A stretch of 64,000 nt of DNA from Oceanobacillus sojae (lineage in GTDB: Bacteria > Bacillota > Bacilli > Bacillales > Amphibacillaceae): positions 62,001 through 126,000 of the forward strand of contig NZ_BJYM01000016.1 of NCBI RefSeq assembly GCF_007991515.1, given 5' to 3'. Numbering within the stretch: the first letter of the stretch is position 1; each line of letters starts with the position of its first letter. Below the pieces are notes generated by a model. The model saw only the letters and a program-made list of their open reading frames with translations, was not told where the DNA came from and did no database searches. Positions 46,140 to 54,937 of this stretch are shown piece after piece. The position numbers and the translations under genes are program-made.

Positions 46140-46937
46140 ATGAAGCATGCTATCTATCAAATGGATATTATCCCTGGAGACCCGGAAGGTAATCGTAAAC
46201 ACATCAAGGAATGGCTGGAAAAACAGGTAGGAACAGAGAAACCTGATATTATTGTTCTTCCGGAAATGTGGACGACTGCATACACATTAGCACAATTAGA
46301 GAAAATTGCTGATTTGGATGGAGAACCTACAAGGGGTTTTTTGAAAGAATTGGCTAAAAAGCATCATGTGCATATTATTGGCGGATCATTTGCTAATAAA
46401 GTGGATGGTGCAATCTATAATACAGCACTTGTTATCAATAATGAGGGAGAGGAGGTCTATACATACGACAAAATACATCTTGTCCCTATGTTAGATGAAC
46501 CAGACTACTTAACAGGTGGGAAAAAACAGGTACGTCTGTTTGAGTTAGACGGAGTAAAGATGGGACTGCTTATTTGTTATGATCTTCGTTTTCCAGAGTT
46601 AGCCCGAGAATTGGCGATAGCAGGAGCTGAGGTGATTTATATAACAGCAGAATGGCCATCAGCACGTAAGGATCATTGGAAGGCACTTCAAATGGCACGG
46701 GCCATTGAAAATCAATGCTATATTATTTCAAGTAACCGGGTAGGTTCTTATAATGGGGTTGATTTCTGCGGAACCTCATTAGTTGTAGACCCATGGGGGA
46801 CGACTGTTAAAGAGGGATCGGAAGAACGAGTAGAAACACTGATTGAGACAATTGCTATTTCAAATGTGGAACGTATACGCAGCGAAGTTCCCGTATTTAA
46901 AAGCAGGGTGCCTGAAATGTATCAAGGCTGGAAATAA
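46140..46937 (+). CDS. Carbon-nitrogen hydrolase (omega-amidase-like, nitrilase superfamily)
   Basis: A 265-residue cytosolic amidase. The catalytic triad is E42 (LPEMW), K111 (YDKIHL) and C146 (ICYDLRFPE). The sequence resembles B. subtilis MtnU/YkrU and eukaryotic Nit2, which deamidate 2-oxo acid amides such as 2-oxoglutaramate made by transaminases of the methionine salvage pathway. No mtn genes are adjacent here, so that role is inferred only from similarity. Confidence 0.87.
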   Translation: MKHAIYQMDIIPGDPEGNRKHIKEWLEKQVGTEKPDIIVLPEMWTTAYTLAQLEKIADLDGEPTRGFLKELAKKHHVHIIGGSFANKVDGAIYNTALVINNEGEEVYTYDKIHLVPMLDEPDYLTGGKKQVRLFELDGVKMGLLICYDLRFPELARELAIAGAEVIYITAEWPSARKDHWKALQMARAIENQCYIISSNRVGSYNGVDFCGTSLVVDPWGTTVKEGSEERVETLIETIAISNVERIRSEVPVFKSRVPEMYQGWK

Positions 46938-46946
46938 AAGCAATAT

Positions 46947-47034
46947 AAAAGACTCCAATGTCAGTGCAGTCCCCGAAAACCAGAATGTAAAATCTGATTT
47001 TCGGGAGTAATCACTGTCGCATGGAGTCTTTTTT
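46947..47034. terminator. Long composite terminator hairpin
   Basis: An 88-base imperfect hairpin with three matched segments in order: AAAAGACTCCA, CAGTG, TCCCCGAAAA and their partners TTTTCGGGA, CACTG, TGGAGTCTTTT. It is between convergent genes and includes the end of the minus-strand coding region. Confidence 0.75.
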
Positions 47035-47728
47035 AATGAATAGAATGGTTATTGATATTTGGCGGTTCTTTTAATTCGCCGGTGCATACATTTTCTGTAA
47101 TATGAACCTGGGAGGTCTTCCCTTTGTTGTTAATGAATTTGAATACCCCATTATTGAAATCTGTTCCAATCTCTTTATAGAAAATTCCTTCGTATAAATT
47201 ATGCTTGGAACGGGTGAATTTCAAACGATATTGTCCGGGTGCTTCACTGTCTTCCTGGATAAATGCACGTACGCCTTTTTCGTAAATAGTATCATCTGTA
47301 CTTTTTAATGTACGGTCCACGGAAACAATGTGAAGGTCGATGAAAGAAATTTCCCGGAGAAGCACGTTGACAAAAGAACCTTTCGTAATCTCTTCCCAAC
47401 GGTTTTGTGCGCTTTGCCCAATAATAATTTGTGTGATATTGTGCGTGTGCGCTACTTCTTTAATTGCTCTTACGGAACGTTTCTCATTATCACGTATAAT
47501 AAATTCCTCTACATCTAGTTCCTCACACAGCTCCTTCCAATGTTCGACAAAACCTGATTTATCTGCATCAAATTCATCGTAAGGAAGGGCATCTACTGTT
47601 AAAACGTATAATGGGCAATCCATGATTTGTGCCAGCTTATGGCCCCGGCGGATAAGGCGTTCTCCGTTGGGACCATAATAAACACATACTAAAATACTTT
47701 CATCCATGCGACCTCTGATTTTTTTCAT
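47033..47728 (-). CDS. Universal stress-type protein with a C-terminal extension
   Basis: A 231-residue soluble protein. The first 135 residues form a Usp fold like the one inside KdpD kinases: ILVCVYYGPNGERLIRRGHKLAQ, LYVLTVDALP, and ITQIIIGQSAQNRWEE. The last 90 residues are beta-rich with no family I recognise. It has no kinase domain. It faces away from the mrp operon across a 1.2-kb gap. An alternative ATG at 47707 would have a too-close ribosome site. Confidence 0.75.
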   Translation of the reverse strand: MKKIRGRMDESILVCVYYGPNGERLIRRGHKLAQIMDCPLYVLTVDALPYDEFDADKSGFVEHWKELCEELDVEEFIIRDNEKRSVRAIKEVAHTHNITQIIIGQSAQNRWEEITKGSFVNVLLREISFIDLHIVSVDRTLKSTDDTIYEKGVRAFIQEDSEAPGQYRLKFTRSKHNLYEGIFYKEIGTDFNNGVFKFINNKGKTSQVHITENVCTGELKEPPNINNHSIH

Positions 47729-48791
47729 CGTATCTACCGCACCTTTCTTTCATAGTCATTTGCTATTTATATTTAAAAAATCAATATTTATCCGAAAAGG
47801 AACTGAATTGTTTTATTCTTAATTTAACCTGGAAAGAGAAGGTATAAACCTCCTCGTGACAGTTTCTTTACCTTTAAACCGTATCATTTTAACATGTATT
47901 TCGATTTTCGTATAGTACCAGGGAAGAAAAAATTTGAAGAAGTAATTGACATATAAAAAAGTCTTTATTCCTACTAATTATGATTATCATAAAGTCCTTT
48001 ATACAAGTATTTCTTCCAAGTTGCAAGTAAATTTAATTATATCCTTTTAATTCAGTTAAAGTGACACAAAAAGATTTTATAAGCGTATCACAACGTCATG
48101 CATGCAAGTACAGATAAATTCTTGTATAATATTTATGTGTGATTGTGAAGACTTATTGTTTTAGTGTGTGTTCTGCTGAGGCCTGTAAAAATATGACCTC
48201 ATGATTGATGCTGCAACTTCGTGTTATTTTTATCAGATTGTTCGAACAACCATTTTAACACCTCATAATGCCTTTATATTCTACTGCAAGAAAGGCTTAT
48301 TATTTTTTACCACGATTTTTCACAGCATGAGTGTCCGTAATTTTCCTCTGTTTGGGCATGAAAAACATTTTAAATATGTTAGGGCAAAGTGTCCCGCTAA
48401 ATCAAGTTTCGTTTAATCAAAGTGAGTAATATCCCTTTCAATACGATTGAAATTGCTTAAAGAAGCAATCATAAAGTATTGATTTAACCACTTAACCGCC
48501 TTTTATTCAATTCACTTGCACTGTAATCCTGAAGGCGTTCTTCTAACATAACCTTATTGTGACGAGGAGCATAGACAGTCTGTTATAAATGTTTTCCAGA
48601 ATAATATGTTTTTCTATCATTAGATTAGCATTTTACGGACAAAATAACCATTATGTTTGTGATATTCGTTTTTTCATTCATCACAATGGGTAGTTAGTAA
48701 ATAACATACTTTCTAAAATAAAATGTGTGTGTACTTTTTATACGTCAACAAAGAGTATAAGGAAAACGAAGGATGTAAAGGTAAGGGATTA
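47729..48791. other. Long intergenic region upstream of mrp
   Basis: Over 1 kb without a supported gene. TTATGATTATCATAA at 47978-47992 is a 15-bp palindrome like a Fur-type core but has no iron gene beside it. A TATAAT at about 48124 could be a promoter for an unknown transcript. A 71-codon frame at 48201-48416 has biased, cysteine-rich composition and no ribosome site, so I do not call it. Confidence 0.4.
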
Positions 48792-48838
48792 TTGCCTGAG
48801 TTCCCCGGATTATGTGTGGGAACGCAAGTCAAGGGCAA
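48792..48838 (+). ncRNA. Candidate structured leader RNA of mrp
   Basis: Nested helices: TTGCC (48792-48796) with GGCAA (48834-48838) enclose GTTCCC (48800-48805) and GGGAAC (48818-48823), separated by an asymmetric GCAAGTCAAG strand. The region ends about 70 bases before the mrpA start. It has no T-run and does not match a riboswitch I can name; a cation-responsive leader is possible. Confidence 0.4.
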
Positions 48839-48906
48839 ACGATACTTGAAATTTTCGAAGCATAATCACGAAAAAGAAAATCAATAAAATGATAGGAGGT
48901 TCTCGT

Positions 48907-51321
48907 TTGTCGACTTTAGTACTGGCTATTTTTATACCATTTTTAGCTGCTGCAATTATACCCTTCTTATATAAATATTTGAAAAACATTCATGTCGGCT
49001 GGTTTGCTATTCTGGTACCGACAGGTTTATTCATTTATCTTGCTTCACTTATCCCAGCCATTTCAAGCGGTGAAGTTATTGTACAGACAATAAATTGGAT
49101 TCCAAGCTATGGAATAGATATAACGGCTTATCTGGATGGACTCAGTCTTACATTGGCATTATTAATTTCCGGAGTTGGAGCTCTTGTTATTCTTTATTCC
49201 ATCTATTACCTTTCTTCTAAAGAGCCAATAGGCACGTTCTATACATACCTCATGCTGTTTATGGGGGCTATGTTAGGTGTCGTTATGTCAGACAATATGC
49301 TTGTATTGTATGTCTTTTGGGAATTAACAAGTATTTCTTCCTTCTTGTTAATCGCATTCTGGTACCAGCGAAAACGTTCCAGAGAAGGTGCCAAGAAGTC
49401 ATTAATTATTACCGTTTCTGGCGGTATCTCCATGCTGGTTGGTTTTATTATGGTCGGTTCCATGTCAAATACATGGAGTATCCGCGAAGTAATTGCAAAT
49501 GTAGGAGCGATTAGCGACCATGCTTTATTTATACCGGCGATGCTGCTTGTCCTGCTTGGCGCTTTTACCAAGTCGGCTCAGTTCCCGTTCCACATCTGGC
49601 TTCCGGATGCCATGGAAGCACCTACCCCAGTCAGTGCTTATTTGCACTCCGCAACAATGGTAAAGGCAGGTATCTATCTTGTTACCCGGTTCACGCCAGT
49701 TTTTGGCGGAGAAGCAGTCTGGTTCTGGGCGGTTACAGGAGTCGGGATATTCACACTCTTCTGGGGCTCCTTTAATGCCGTTCGCCAAACAGATTTAAAA
49801 GCATTGCTGGCTTATTCTACAATCAGTCAGCTCGGAATGATTATGAGTATGTTTGGTATGGGATCCGCTGCTCTTTATTTAGGCTATTCAACAGAATCAG
49901 TAGTATATACAGGAGCAACATTTGCAGCGTTATTCCACTTAGTAAACCATTCTACGTTCAAAGGTGCTTTATTTATGGTTGTAGGTGTTGTGGACCACAG
50001 TGTAGGCACACGGGATATCAGGCGGTTAGGGGGATTAATAACATTAATGCCGGTTACCTTCACAATCGCAACTGTCGGAAGTATGTCTATGGCTGGATTA
50101 CCCCCATTTAATGGTTTCCTGAGTAAAGAGATGTTTTTTGTATCCACTCTGGAAATTACAGAAGCAGGATTCTTTGGCCTGGGGACATGGGGTATAGCCA
50201 TTCCAATTATTGCTTGGATAGCGAGTGTTTTTACATTTGTTTATTCAACCGTATTTGTTGTAAAAACATTCCTGGGACCTTATAAAGAAGAAAAATTAGA
50301 GCATCCGGCTCATGAACCGAAACCGGGTATGCTCATTTCTCCAATTATACTTGGACTGCTTGTTATTGTATTTTTCTTCATGCCGAATATTGTTGGAGAG
50401 AATTTGATTACTCCTGCTATGAACGGGATTTTCCCGACATTCGCTGCAGAAGGTGCCGAGCTTGGAACACATATCCATGCCTGGCATGGATTTAAGCCTG
50501 AATTATTTATGACAATTGGAGTTGTTCTTTTCGGAGTGCTGCTGTTCATAACAAGGAAATATTGGTACGGCGTATACAATCTGTTCCCTGAAAAACGCTC
50601 TATAAATGTGTTTTACGGCTTTGTATTAGATCAGATTGAGGATAAATCGACTGTTATTACAAATAAGTACATGACGCGTTATTTGCGCGATTATATGGTG
50701 TATATCTTTGCCTTCTTTATTTTAGCAATTGGTGGTATTTTCATTTTTACTGAAGCGTATTATTTTACGCTTCCTGAGAATGCACCCATTTCTAATTTTG
50801 AGTGGCTTGTCATACTGGCTATGATGATAGCAGGAATTACCATTTTATTTGCGAAATCACGGCTGACAGCAATTGTTTTAAATAGTATTTTAGGCTTTGG
50901 TATTTCGATTCTTTTTGTACTGTTCCGTGCACCCGATCTGGCGTTGACACAAACGATTATTGAAGCAGTAACAACGGTTTTATTTCTTGTTGCTTATTAT
51001 TTTCTGCCTGAATTGGATAAGGAAGATACAACGAAGAAAACGAAAAGTATTAACCTGTTTATATCTATCGGTGTAGGAGTGGTATTTACTGCTGTAGCGT
51101 TAGGGGTTCAGGGAAACAAAGCGTTTGATACTATTTCAACCTTCTTTGAAAATTCCTATGAGCTTGCGGGCGGAAAAAACATGGTAAATGCCATTTTAGG
51201 TGATTTCCGGGCATTTGATACGATGATGGAGGTCGTCGTGCTTTTAATTGCAGGTATTGGTGTATATACAATGATCCGGGTGAAAGCCAAGAAGGAGAGT
51301 GATCAGATTGAAGATAAATAA
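48907..51321 (+). CDS. mrpA: Mrp Na+/H+ antiporter subunit A
   Basis: About 804 residues with some 20 membrane spans. The N-terminal two-thirds is a complex-I-like proton channel: VLYVFWELTS (E139), PFHIWLPDAMEAPTPVSAYLHSATMVKAG and LKALLAYSTISQLGMI. The C-terminal part carries the MrpB/NuoJ-like region (DFRAFDTMMEVVVLLIAGIG). Start taken at TTG 48907, with AGGAGG six bases upstream; the ATG at 48889 would encode the site itself. First of seven genes that form one membrane complex for sodium and alkali tolerance. Confidence 0.96.
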   Translation: MSTLVLAIFIPFLAAAIIPFLYKYLKNIHVGWFAILVPTGLFIYLASLIPAISSGEVIVQTINWIPSYGIDITAYLDGLSLTLALLISGVGALVILYSIYYLSSKEPIGTFYTYLMLFMGAMLGVVMSDNMLVLYVFWELTSISSFLLIAFWYQRKRSREGAKKSLIITVSGGISMLVGFIMVGSMSNTWSIREVIANVGAISDHALFIPAMLLVLLGAFTKSAQFPFHIWLPDAMEAPTPVSAYLHSATMVKAGIYLVTRFTPVFGGEAVWFWAVTGVGIFTLFWGSFNAVRQTDLKALLAYSTISQLGMIMSMFGMGSAALYLGYSTESVVYTGATFAALFHLVNHSTFKGALFMVVGVVDHSVGTRDIRRLGGLITLMPVTFTIATVGSMSMAGLPPFNGFLSKEMFFVSTLEITEAGFFGLGTWGIAIPIIAWIASVFTFVYSTVFVVKTFLGPYKEEKLEHPAHEPKPGMLISPIILGLLVIVFFFMPNIVGENLITPAMNGIFPTFAAEGAELGTHIHAWHGFKPELFMTIGVVLFGVLLFITRKYWYGVYNLFPEKRSINVFYGFVLDQIEDKSTVITNKYMTRYLRDYMVYIFAFFILAIGGIFIFTEAYYFTLPENAPISNFEWLVILAMMIAGITILFAKSRLTAIVLNSILGFGISILFVLFRAPDLALTQTIIEAVTTVLFLVAYYFLPELDKEDTTKKTKSINLFISIGVGVVFTAVALGVQGNKAFDTISTFFENSYELAGGKNMVNAILGDFRAFDTMMEVVVLLIAGIGVYTMIRVKAKKESDQIEDK

Positions 51322-51730
51322 TGTCATTCTCCGTACAGTGGCCAAACTTGTTTTCTTTATTATTCTGACGCTTGCGGTATATTTATTCTTTGCAGGTCAT
51401 AACAGTCCAGGCGGAGGGTTCAGCGGCGGGCTGGTTCTTGCTTCCGCGCTGGTATTATTATTTATTGTGTTTGATATTGAAACCATCCAAAAAGGTTTGC
51501 CAATTGACTTTAAACTGGTCGCTGCCTTTGGAGCCTTTTTATCCGTAGGTACAGGATTTGGAGCATTGATATTTGGAGACAACTTTTTAACACAAGCCTT
51601 CGATTATTTTAATGTACCTTTTTTCGGTGAAATAGAACTGACAACTGTTACGATTTTTGAAGGCGGCGTTGCCTTGGTCGTTGTAGGTGTTGTTGTAACA
51701 ATCTTATTAAGTATTAGTGAGGATGAGTAA
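51308..51730 (+). CDS. mrpB: Mrp Na+/H+ antiporter subunit B
   Basis: About 140 residues, four spans. GHNSPGGGFSGGLVLASALVLL (about 32-53) is the MrpB signature. The start at TTG 51308 overlaps mrpA by 14 bases and is ten bases after AAGGAG; the earlier GTG at 51299 sits too close to that site. The start matches the conserved NNVILRTVAKLV beginning. Confidence 0.93.
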   Translation: MKINNVILRTVAKLVFFIILTLAVYLFFAGHNSPGGGFSGGLVLASALVLLFIVFDIETIQKGLPIDFKLVAAFGAFLSVGTGFGALIFGDNFLTQAFDYFNVPFFGEIELTTVTIFEGGVALVVVGVVVTILLSISEDE

Positions 51731-51732
51731 AT

Positions 51733-52065
51733 ATGGAAACGTTAGTAACCATCCTGGCAGGTGTATTAGTAACAGTAGCAACTTACCTCTTACTGTCAAA
51801 GAGTTTAATTCGTGTCATTATCGGAACTGCGATTTTAACTCATGCAGCGCATCTTATTATTATGGTAGTTGCCGGCTTAAAGACTGGGACTGTGCCAATT
51901 GTCGGTGAGGGAGACCCAGTAGATCCACTTCCACAGGCATTGATTTTAACGTCAATTGTTATCGGTTTTGCGGTAACTGCGGTTTCTCTTGTTCTTGCTT
52001 ATCGAACATACCAGGAGATTGGGACAGATAAACTAGATAAGTTACGGGGGAATCCAGATGAATAA
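51733..52065 (+). CDS. mrpC: Mrp Na+/H+ antiporter subunit C
   Basis: A 110-residue NuoK-like protein with three spans. GDPVDPLPQALILTSIVIGFAVTA is conserved. It overlaps mrpD by eight bases. Confidence 0.95.
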   Translation: METLVTILAGVLVTVATYLLLSKSLIRVIIGTAILTHAAHLIIMVVAGLKTGTVPIVGEGDPVDPLPQALILTSIVIGFAVTAVSLVLAYRTYQEIGTDKLDKLRGNPDE

Positions 52066-53539
52066 TATAATTGTTATGCCGATGATGCTCCCGGTCCTGG
52101 TCGGGATTATCCTTTTATTCTTAAGACCATATGTAAAAACGCAGCGGACAATCTCATTATTGGTATTTCTTGGGAATATCGGTATTAGTGTCTATGTACT
52201 GCAGCTAATTCAGCAAAATGGTGTTATGCGACTTGATTTTGGCGGCTGGCAGCCTCCTTTTGGAATCTTGTTTGTTGCTGACAGCTTTGCCATGCTGCTT
52301 GTGTTGTCATCAAGTGTGGTTGCTGCAGCGTGTTTAATTTATTCCTTTTCTTCGGTCAAACCATCCTTTGAAAAGAACTTTTTCTATTCCTTTGTTTTAT
52401 TTCTGATAGCAGGGGTAAATGGTTCCTTTCTGACAGGAGATATTTTTAACCTGTTTGTCTGTTTTGAAATTATGCTTCTGTCATCTTATGTGCTGATTGC
52501 ATTTGGAGGAAAGAAAAGACAGCTTCGCGAGTCAATAAAGTATGTAATTATTAATGTTGTCTCTTCCTGGATTTTCCTCGTAGCCATTGCTTATTTATAT
52601 GGAGTAGTTGGAACACTTAATATGGCACATATATCAGAACGTATTGCAGAAGTAGGGCAAACACCTATGGTGACTGTTATCAGCGTCGTGTTTTTAACTG
52701 TATTTGCATTAAAAGCTGGGTTATTTCTATATTTTTGGCTCCCGGGATCTTATTCCGTTCCAATTACTCCAATTGCGGCTTTGTTCGGAGCGTTACTGAC
52801 AAAGGTCGGAATTTATGCGATGTTCCGCGTATTTACGCTGCTGTTTTACCAGGAACAGCAAATTACGCATACGCTGATTGGAATTTTGGCGGCATTAACT
52901 TTAATCGGTGGAAGTATTGGAGCAGTTGCTTATAAGGATATCCGGTTAGTAGCTTCTTACAATGTAATCATTGCGGTTGGTTTTATTCTGGTGGGCTTGG
53001 CTGTGGCAACGCCATCTGCTATAGAAGGATCCATTTACTACTTGATTCACGATATTATTATAAAAGCACTACTATTTTTACTGGTAGGTACAATGATTGC
53101 AGTAACTGGGCAAACTAGAATAGACGAGATAAGCGGACTTATTAAGAACCATCCGCTACTTGGGTGGCTGTTCTTCCTGACAACCTTGTCCTTGTCTGGA
53201 ATTCCGCCGCTGAGCGGCTTTATCGGCAAGGTGCTGATTGGTGAAGGGACTGTAGCAGCAGGATCGTATGTTTTATTAGCTCTTGCGTTTATTTCAAGCA
53301 TCTTTGTTCTATACTCTCTTATGCGTATTTTCCTTACCAGTTTTTGGGGGGAAACGATAATAAGTAAGGATGAAGAGGTACCAGCTAAGAAAGGCTGGAT
53401 TGTTTCTACTTGTATTTTAGCATTAGGGACGATTGCTTTGGGATTAGGCGCAGAGCCTATGTCTGTGTATGTCCAGGATGCAGCGGAAACTTTATTAAAC
53501 CCGCAAATCTATATTGACGCAGTACTCGGAGGTAATTAA
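52058..53539 (+). CDS. mrpD: Mrp Na+/H+ antiporter subunit D
   Basis: A 493-residue complex-I-like antiporter subunit with about 14 spans. LFVCFEIMLLSSYVLIAFGG holds the essential glutamate, and ALKAGLFLYFWLPGSYSVPITPIAALFGALLTKVG the lysines of the proton path. KDIRLVASYNVIIAVGFIL is the later conserved block. With MrpA it forms the two channel-like subunits. Confidence 0.96.
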   Translation: MNNIIVMPMMLPVLVGIILLFLRPYVKTQRTISLLVFLGNIGISVYVLQLIQQNGVMRLDFGGWQPPFGILFVADSFAMLLVLSSSVVAAACLIYSFSSVKPSFEKNFFYSFVLFLIAGVNGSFLTGDIFNLFVCFEIMLLSSYVLIAFGGKKRQLRESIKYVIINVVSSWIFLVAIAYLYGVVGTLNMAHISERIAEVGQTPMVTVISVVFLTVFALKAGLFLYFWLPGSYSVPITPIAALFGALLTKVGIYAMFRVFTLLFYQEQQITHTLIGILAALTLIGGSIGAVAYKDIRLVASYNVIIAVGFILVGLAVATPSAIEGSIYYLIHDIIIKALLFLLVGTMIAVTGQTRIDEISGLIKNHPLLGWLFFLTTLSLSGIPPLSGFIGKVLIGEGTVAAGSYVLLALAFISSIFVLYSLMRIFLTSFWGETIISKDEEVPAKKGWIVSTCILALGTIALGLGAEPMSVYVQDAAETLLNPQIYIDAVLGGN

Positions 53540-53644
53540 TCGGCTGGAATGTAATATTTTAAGCTCGAATTATCTGGTCTGCCTTTCTGAGATCAGGTTG
53601 ATATTCTCCGGTCAGTTTTTAAAAAACAAGGTGGTGAATGCAGA

Positions 53645-54127
53645 ATGCCGGCACAGTTTTTATTAAATGTTTTTATCGCTGTATTATGGACGCTGATCAG
53701 TGATGAATCAGAACTTCGTTTTACAACATTTGTAGCAGGTTACATCGTTGGGATCGGTATCGTATTTTTAATGCATCGATTTTTCGGAGAACGCTTTTAT
53801 TTATCACGCTTTTTTGCATTAATAAAGCTTATATTTATCTTTACAAGAGAGCTTATTTCTTCTTCAAAAATGGTTCTTGGACAAATTTTAAAACCAAAGC
53901 TTTCAATTAAGCCGGGGCTGTTTAAATACGAAACAGTTCTGCAGGGCGATTGGGAAATTACGGCATTGGCTCTATTATTAACATTAACTCCTGGTTCTGT
54001 TGTCATAGAGGTGACAGAAGATGGGGATGCCTTTTATATACATGCAATGGATGTGGAAGAGTCGAAAGATATATTATTAAAGTCAATTGATAACTTTGAA
54101 AAAGCGATTATGGGGGTGACGCGCTGA
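53645..54127 (+). CDS. mrpE: Mrp Na+/H+ antiporter subunit E
   Basis: A 160-residue subunit: two N-terminal spans then a cytoplasmic domain containing LALLLTLTPGSVVIEVTEDGDAFYIHAMDV, the family signature. A 105-base gap separates it from mrpD, with no terminator in it. It overlaps mrpF by one base. Confidence 0.94.
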   Translation: MPAQFLLNVFIAVLWTLISDESELRFTTFVAGYIVGIGIVFLMHRFFGERFYLSRFFALIKLIFIFTRELISSSKMVLGQILKPKLSIKPGLFKYETVLQGDWEITALALLLTLTPGSVVIEVTEDGDAFYIHAMDVEESKDILLKSIDNFEKAIMGVTR

Positions 54128-54411
54128 TGGTTCAAGGAATGTTGACAGTTGCCTTAACATTTTATGGAATATCGATTTGTATCAGTGTTTTTCGGATTAT
54201 TATCGGTCCGAGCCTTCCTGACCGTATTGTAGCCTTAGATATGATTGGTGTGATGCTTGTGTCTTCCATAGCGATTGTATCTGTCATGCTGACAACAACA
54301 GCATTTTTAGAGGTTATATTGATTTTAGCTATTCTGGCTTTTATCAGTACCATTGCCTTCTCGAAATATATTGAGAGGGGGGTCATTCTTGAATATAGAC
54401 GGGACGATTGA
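54127..54411 (+). CDS. mrpF: Mrp Na+/H+ antiporter subunit F
   Basis: Ninety-four residues with three spans. [22 protein letters not shown] is the MrpF signature, including the conserved aspartates. Its end overlaps mrpG by 23 bases. Confidence 0.94.
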   Translation: MVQGMLTVALTFYGISICISVFRIIIGPSLPDRIVALDMIGVMLVSSIAIVSVMLTTTAFLEVILILAILAFISTIAFSKYIERGVILEYRRDD

Positions 54412-54826
54412 GTTTATTGCTGCTTTATTTATGCTTGCCGGATCGATTATGGCGTTAATCAGCGCGATAGGAATCATTCGTCTGCCAGATGTCTTTACAC
54501 GATCCCACGCAGGTACTAAAAGCTCTACGCTTGCGGTTCTGTTAACTCTGGTTGGAGCATTTATTTATTTTGCTTCCAATCAAGGTTTTTACAGTGTTCG
54601 TCTGCTGCTGGGAATTGCCTTTGTGTTTTTGACTGCTCCAGTTGCCGGACATGTTATTACCCGGGCTGCTTACCGGGCGAATGTGAAAATGGCAGATACA
54701 ACAGTTGAGGATGAGCTGAAAGATGTGATGGATCAAGTCAGAGAAGAAGCGGAAAAAGAGCGTAGTGAAACTGGTGAAGTAATCATAGAGGATGAGAAAG
54801 TAGCAGACAAAGAGCATTCTAGGTAG
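54389..54826 (+). CDS. mrpG: Mrp Na+/H+ antiporter subunit G
   Basis: About 145 residues: three spans ([23 protein letters not shown] is the signature) and a long acidic, charged C-terminal tail. I chose TTG 54389 (AGAGGGGGG six bases upstream); an ATG at 54353 would overlap mrpF by 59 bases. Last gene of mrpABCDEFG. Confidence 0.9.
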   Translation: MNIDGTIEFIAALFMLAGSIMALISAIGIIRLPDVFTRSHAGTKSSTLAVLLTLVGAFIYFASNQGFYSVRLLLGIAFVFLTAPVAGHVITRAAYRANVKMADTTVEDELKDVMDQVREEAEKERSETGEVIIEDEKVADKEHSR

Positions 54827-54842
54827 AGTGCTCTTTGTTTAT
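54807..54842 (+). terminator. Terminator of the mrp operon
   Basis: ACAAAGAGCA at 54807-54816 pairs with TGCTCTTTGT at 54829-54838, then TT. It includes the mrpG stop codon. Confidence 0.85.
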
Positions 54843-54937
54843 AATCCTAAGAAAACGGTGCATACTTTTAAGATAGGGACAGGTTTTAAGAGCGGTGAAG
54901 AGGGAAGTAGGATAGAGAAGTACTAGGGGGTTAGAAC

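Noticed and set aside
48201-48416. A 71-codon open frame in the gap before mrp
   Set aside because: No ribosome binding site, unusual cysteine- and phenylalanine-rich composition, and AT-rich non-coding character; no family resemblance.
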